DNA of 16,916 bases from GCA-2730975 sp937893275 (lineage in GTDB: Bacteria > Verrucomicrobiota > Verrucomicrobiia > Opitutales > Seribacteraceae). A program made the translations under genes and the position numbers. The notes below the pieces were generated by a model. That model saw only the letters and a list, made by a program, of their open reading frames with translations, made no database searches and was not told the origin of the DNA. The stretch spans positions 1 through 16,916 of the forward strand of contig CAXAHJ010000086.1 of the NCBI GenBank assembly GCA_963968595.1, written 5' to 3'. This document shows, one piece after another, positions 13,786-16,916 of the stretch (position 1 is the first letter of the stretch; every line of letters begins with the position of its first letter).

Positions 13786-15258
13786 TTACTTTTTCTGTGG
13801 CCTCGGTTTTCTGGACGGCGGGAGAGGAGGCTTGGTCGGGTGCGGTTCGATCGGATCGAAGAAGCGCATGTTCGTACCGACTTGATCGAAGTCTCCCAAG
13901 TCCTTGCGCATGCCCTCGGCCAAGTCGAGCAAGCGCTTAACCACTTTGGGGTGACCTTTAGCCAAGTTCGTAGTCTCGCTCTGATCCTTGCCTAGATCGA
14001 CTAGAAAAGGTTTCTCGAAACCCATGCGATCTACCGGAGCGATATGTCGGTTGACGAGGAAGGGTTCGGTACCGGGTTGTTTCACTTCCCGAGGCAAATG
14101 CAGTTTCCATTTTCCTTGCCTCACTGCTTGCAAATGTACGCGCAGGTAATAGTAAAACGCCTTGTCCGGATTTGCTTGGTCGAATTCACCGTGAAAGAGG
14201 TGTGTTATGTCTTCTCCGTCGATGACACGATCCTTTGGGGTTTCGGCCCCCGCCAAGGAGGCCAAAGTGGGAAGAACATCGAGGGTGCTGGCGATTTTGT
14301 CGCAGGTGGTGCCTGGAGGAACGCGACCGGGTCCCCACAGGACGGTCGGCACCCGCACCCCGCCCTCGAAAGTGGACACCTTGCCACTGCGCAAGGGACC
14401 TGCTGAGCCGCCATGATCTCCAGGCAGGTGACCGTCCTGATGATTCTTGTTTTTGATCAACCATGGCCCGTTGTCACTGGTAAAGAGTGTGTAAGTGTTC
14501 TTGGACATTTCCAACTCCTCGATGACGTCGAGAACGCGGCCAACGTTGAAGTCGATCTCTTCGATGACATCACCGTACAGTCCCCGTTTGCTCTTTCCCT
14601 TGAACTGGGTTGTGGCGGCCAAGCGAGTGTGGGGCATGGTATGGGGAACGTAGACGAAAAACGGCTGTTCCTTGTTCTTCTTCATGAAGGCGATGGCCTC
14701 GTCCGTGTAACGCTTGGTCAGCGGGGCCATGTCGGCCCTCGGTTCGATCAGTTTCTCGTTGCGGTAGAGATTGACCACGGAGTCATTGCTGGTGGGTGTG
14801 CCGAAGAAGTAATCGAATCCTTGATGGGTGGGAAACAAGTCCATGAAGAAACCGGACTGGGCGTGCTTGGCCAAGTCCCACTTTCCGAAACAGGCTGTGG
14901 CATAGCCTTTAGTCTTCAACACTTCCGCTATGGTGAGCTCCTTGCTGTGGAGCACGGGATGGACGTTTTTGACGTTTCCTCGCTCCGCCACTCGCATGGG
15001 TTGGCAACCCGTCATGAGAGCCGCTCGGGAGGGTCCGCAGATGGGTTGGGCATAGAAACTCGTGAATCGCATCCCCTGCTTTGCCATGCGGTCGATTCGG
15101 GGCGTGCGAATATCCTTGGAGCCAAAACAACCTGCATCGCCGTAGCCCATGTCGTCGATGAACAGTACGACGAAGTTGGGAGGTCGATCCTTGGCGGACA
15201 TGGTTGTTGCCAGTATCAGCAAGACGCCAAGACCGATGGAGCAACGCGGGAGATTCAT
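13786..15258 (-). CDS. Secreted S1-family sulfatase 3, first gene of the operon (490 aa)
   Basis: A signal peptide (residues 7-22, cut near TMSA) precedes one sulfatase domain. Visible are D35 and D36 (FIDDMGYGD), formylglycine precursor C74 in canonical C-G-P-S-R, K126, H210 in HTMPH, D262 and N263 (TSDNGPW), and K293 in GPLRSGKVSTFEGG. The usual His in GKWHLG is replaced: FGKWDLAKH has Asp128. I recall this substitution in a clade with the same FFGTPTSND and LIKNKNH blocks, so it is probably a family trait with altered substrate handling. It is closely related to sulfatase 2 over the whole domain (RVAERGNVKNVHPVLH against RVAEVGNRKNGHPILH), indicating duplication. It lacks the extra domain and ends in a basic SRKPRPQKK tail like sulfatase 1. 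It is the promoter-proximal gene, transcribed from the 74-base gap shared with the MFS gene. The substrate is unknown. Confidence 0.94.
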   Translation of the reverse strand: MNLPRCSIGLGVLLILATTMSAKDRPPNFVVLFIDDMGYGDAGCFGSKDIRTPRIDRMAKQGMRFTSFYAQPICGPSRAALMTGCQPMRVAERGNVKNVHPVLHSKELTIAEVLKTKGYATACFGKWDLAKHAQSGFFMDLFPTHQGFDYFFGTPTSNDSVVNLYRNEKLIEPRADMAPLTKRYTDEAIAFMKKNKEQPFFVYVPHTMPHTRLAATTQFKGKSKRGLYGDVIEEIDFNVGRVLDVIEELEMSKNTYTLFTSDNGPWLIKNKNHQDGHLPGDHGGSAGPLRSGKVSTFEGGVRVPTVLWGPGRVPPGTTCDKIASTLDVLPTLASLAGAETPKDRVIDGEDITHLFHGEFDQANPDKAFYYYLRVHLQAVRQGKWKLHLPREVKQPGTEPFLVNRHIAPVDRMGFEKPFLVDLGKDQSETTNLAKGHPKVVKRLLDLAEGMRKDLGDFDQVGTNMRFFDPIEPHPTKPPLPPSRKPRPQKK

Positions 15259-15267
15259 TTGATCTTT

Positions 15268-15313
15268 TTGCAGGAAAGCTTGCAGGTTGGCCAGCGAAAG
15301 CGATGCTTGCGGG
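15268..15313. promoter_or_regulatory. Divergent promoter region with TTGC[AG]GG repeats
   Basis: The gap between the sulfatase operon (start 15258) and the MFS gene (start 15333) holds TTGCAGG at 15268-15274 and 15280-15286, twelve bases apart, and a variant TTGCGGG at 15307-15313. The first two sit in parallel twelve-base units, TTGCAGGAAAGC and TTGCAGGTTGGC. This could be a regulator site serving both directions; no convincing -35/-10 pair is visible. Confidence 0.3.
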
Positions 15314-15332
15314 CAATGTTTGGATGTTGGGA

Positions 15333-16607
15333 ATGAAGTTGTCGCCGAATAATCCTTTGCGACGTCCGGGTTATCGCTTCTTTATGTTGTTTCACATAGC
15401 GACCGCGATTGGCGGTGGCTTTCATTTCGTAGCCAGTCACTGGGTTCTTTACGATGAGACCAAGTCGCCCGCATCGACTGCCTGGCTCGTTCTCAGTTAC
15501 TTGATGCCGCCCTTGTTGTTGCTACCTTTTTGCGGGGTTATTGCCGACCGTTGCAACCGTCGAAAGGTCTTGTTGCTCTCGACTTGCTATGTCTTGGTTT
15601 TGGATTGCCTGCTCGTCGCTATGATTGCGTGGGGAGCTTTTCGCCCTTCTCACTTATATGTTTACGCGGTACTGATGACCTCGGGGAGCACCCTGTTTTG
15701 GACAACTTTGCCCGCATTTTTGAGAGAGCACTTGTCGAAGGCCGAACTGCTGCATGCCAACAGTCTCAACACGGCTCTCATGCAAGGAGGATATCTTATG
15801 GGGGCCGGGTTGGCGGGAATGTTGTACGGGCGCCTAGGCGCCATAGGTTCGTTTTCCATGGCGGCGGCGGGGTTTGCGGGAGCCGCATTAGGCTGGGTTT
15901 TTATTCGCCGATGGTTTCCCGATCGTCCACGCAAACCTAAAGGTCGTATTGGACTTCGAAGCTTTTTCGATGAATTTGCGGAGGGTTTGGGCTACGCCCG
16001 AGCGAATAAGCCTCTTTTCTTCTTTGCTCTCTTTGGCTTGGCTCCGGGCTATGCCGCTCATATGTCGAACGTGTTGCTAGTTGGGTTCAGTACTGATTCC
16101 TTGCAGGCGGGCGCCGAGGAATTCGGCTTGTTGGACATGTCCTATGGAGTTGGGGCCATGATTTGCGGCTTGGGGTTGCCCGTCTTTCTCCAAAGATTCG
16201 GAACCCGGGCAACCTTGCCGACCATCTCCTTGTTGCTAGTCGCGGCAACCTGCGTATTGGTTAGCTTCAGTCAAACGCTCGCCTTTGCCATGTTGTGTTT
16301 CGCGGGGTTTGCCTTGTTTGCGCAATTAGTCGGTATACTTGCGAACACTACTTTGCAGCGAGAATGTGAGGAAGATGTTGTCGGTCGTCTCAGCAGTTTA
16401 GTAAACGTTGTGCAGTATCTTTTGGCCCCGATCCTCGTTTGGGGGCTGGGCGTCTATGCTGAATTACCTAGCGGACTCCTCCTGCACGAAGACCCCCTGC
16501 GCGACGGGTTCGTCGCGATAGCTATCTTCTACCTACTCCTTGCCGGAGCAAGTCTGCTAGGGACTTATCCCTTCTTGAAAAAACAAGAAGAAAGAAACGA
16601 GAATTAG
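15333..16607 (+). CDS. MFS transporter, EntS/MFS_3-like (424 aa)
   Basis: This is an integral inner-membrane transporter of the major facilitator superfamily with about 12 predicted hydrophobic helices. I chose ATG 15333 because MFS_3 proteins begin close to the conserved NPLRRPGYRFFML block; in-frame ATGs at 15303 and 15324 are alternatives and none has a strong Shine-Dalgarno. Motif A is clear after helix 2: GVIADRCNRRK (residues 68-78). A basic cytoplasmic loop (RRWFPDRPRKPKGR) separates the two halves. Relatives include the enterobactin exporter EntS and many uncharacterised exporters; whether this one imports or exports is not visible. It is divergent from the sulfatases and tail-to-tail with a TonB-dependent receptor, so it could handle either sulfated-substrate products or a siderophore-like ligand. 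Confidence 0.88.
   Translation: MKLSPNNPLRRPGYRFFMLFHIATAIGGGFHFVASHWVLYDETKSPASTAWLVLSYLMPPLLLLPFCGVIADRCNRRKVLLLSTCYVLVLDCLLVAMIAWGAFRPSHLYVYAVLMTSGSTLFWTTLPAFLREHLSKAELLHANSLNTALMQGGYLMGAGLAGMLYGRLGAIGSFSMAAAGFAGAALGWVFIRRWFPDRPRKPKGRIGLRSFFDEFAEGLGYARANKPLFFFALFGLAPGYAAHMSNVLLVGFSTDSLQAGAEEFGLLDMSYGVGAMICGLGLPVFLQRFGTRATLPTISLLLVAATCVLVSFSQTLAFAMLCFAGFALFAQLVGILANTTLQRECEEDVVGRLSSLVNVVQYLLAPILVWGLGVYAELPSGLLLHEDPLRDGFVAIAIFYLLLAGASLLGTYPFLKKQEERNEN
16571..16590. terminator. Perfect hairpin in the 3' end of the MFS gene
   Basis: CTTCTTG (16571-16577) and CAAGAAG (16584-16590) form a seven-base perfect stem around six A residues. It lies inside the last codons of the MFS gene and 13 bases beyond the stop of the convergent receptor gene, so it might end or protect the receptor mRNA. 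No U-tract follows the stem in either direction. Confidence 0.3.
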
Positions 16608-16916
16608 AACTCCTTGGAGAGGCTTAACCCGATTACGCGGGGAGAACCCACGATGCCAGGAGCGCCTGATAGGTTGCTGACGAGGGATGAATAGTATTCC
16701 TCGTCCGTCAGGTTTGTTCCAAAAACGCCTACTCCCCAACCGTTGCGCTCATAACTAATGGAGGCATCCAGTAGCGTGTAGGAATCGTTCACCGTGTCTT
16801 CGGCTCGTTGGTCCAAGTAGTGTGTTTCCCCAATGTTGCGATCGCCTACGCTCCAGCTCAAGCTGTCTGTAATTTGATGCGATAGGGAGGCGCTGAGGGT
16901 GTGCTCGGGGGTGAAG
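16604..16916 (-). CDS. TonB-dependent outer-membrane receptor, C-terminal part
   Basis: The frame is open to the right edge, so about 103 C-terminal codons are seen. It shows alternating beta-strands of an outer-membrane barrel (FTPEHTLSASLSHQITD, then YTLLDASISYE), the family's near-terminal motif GVFGTNLTDEEYYSS, the SPRVIGLSLSKEF ending and a terminal Phe, the usual barrel-assembly signal. TonB-dependent receptors import siderophores, vitamins or oligosaccharides; the ligand cannot be judged from this end. The stop (TAA, complement of 16604-16606) overlaps the TAG of the convergent MFS gene by three bases, leaving no intergenic space. No SusD partner is visible, though one could lie outside. 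Confidence 0.88.
   Translation of the reverse strand, partial: FTPEHTLSASLSHQITDSLSWSVGDRNIGETHYLDQRAEDTVNDSYTLLDASISYERNGWGVGVFGTNLTDEEYYSSLVSNLSGAPGIVGSPRVIGLSLSKEF

Noticed and set aside
14413..15336. Long plus-strand open frame (307 codons) opposite sulfatase 3
   Set aside because: It is fully antisense to a clear sulfatase with intact catalytic motifs; its translation has no recognisable domain and owes its length to codon bias.
1..16916. CRISPR array, tRNA/rRNA, transposase, integrase or known defence genes
   Set aside because: No regularly spaced direct repeats, RNA gene signatures or matching protein motifs were seen on either strand.

Overview
The window looks like chromosome from a marine-type Verrucomicrobiota, probably the Opitutales/Puniceicoccaceae group. 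This is an inference. It rests on a secreted cadherin/Ig-repeat protein with a tryptophan-rich C-terminal module, large FecR-domain proteins without a sigma factor, a secreted PQQ-type beta-propeller protein, tandem S1 sulfatases, SufT, mixed start codons and few clear Shine-Dalgarno sites. I see no rRNA, tRNA, CRISPR, transposase, integrase or phage gene.

Layout. Bases 1-4724 (+) hold a surface or secretion module: the 3' part of a multidomain extracellular protein, overlapped (ATGA) by an 813-aa exported FecR-like/beta-helix protein, then, after a hairpin-bearing gap, a 273-aa exported FecR-like protein. A 485-aa conserved protein of unknown function follows on the minus strand (4740-6197), convergent with the FecR genes. 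Divergent from it run sppA (signal peptide peptidase) and sufT (Fe-S assembly, DUF59), then a secreted eight-bladed PQQ-like propeller protein. Directly behind that gene lies a start-less remnant of a DUF4399 gene.

Bases 10283-15258 (-) are a tight three-gene operon of secreted sulfatases (gaps of 28 and 4 bases). Divergent from it is an EntS-like MFS transporter. Its stop codon overlaps, tail to tail, the end of a TonB-dependent receptor that runs off the right edge. The right half therefore reads as a desulfation and uptake locus for a sulfated compound, although no glycoside hydrolase, SusD or sulfatase-maturing enzyme is present to fix the substrate.

The points that most deserve a second look are: the middle sulfatase, whose formylglycine motif reads C-G-V-T-R instead of C-x-P/A-x-R and which carries a C-terminal beta-sandwich like those of secreted levanases; the four-repeat W/Y/GW module on the first protein; the DUF4399 scar at the edge of the sulfatase cluster; and the conserved orphan protein. 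I found no clear evidence of a complete new defence or mobile system.
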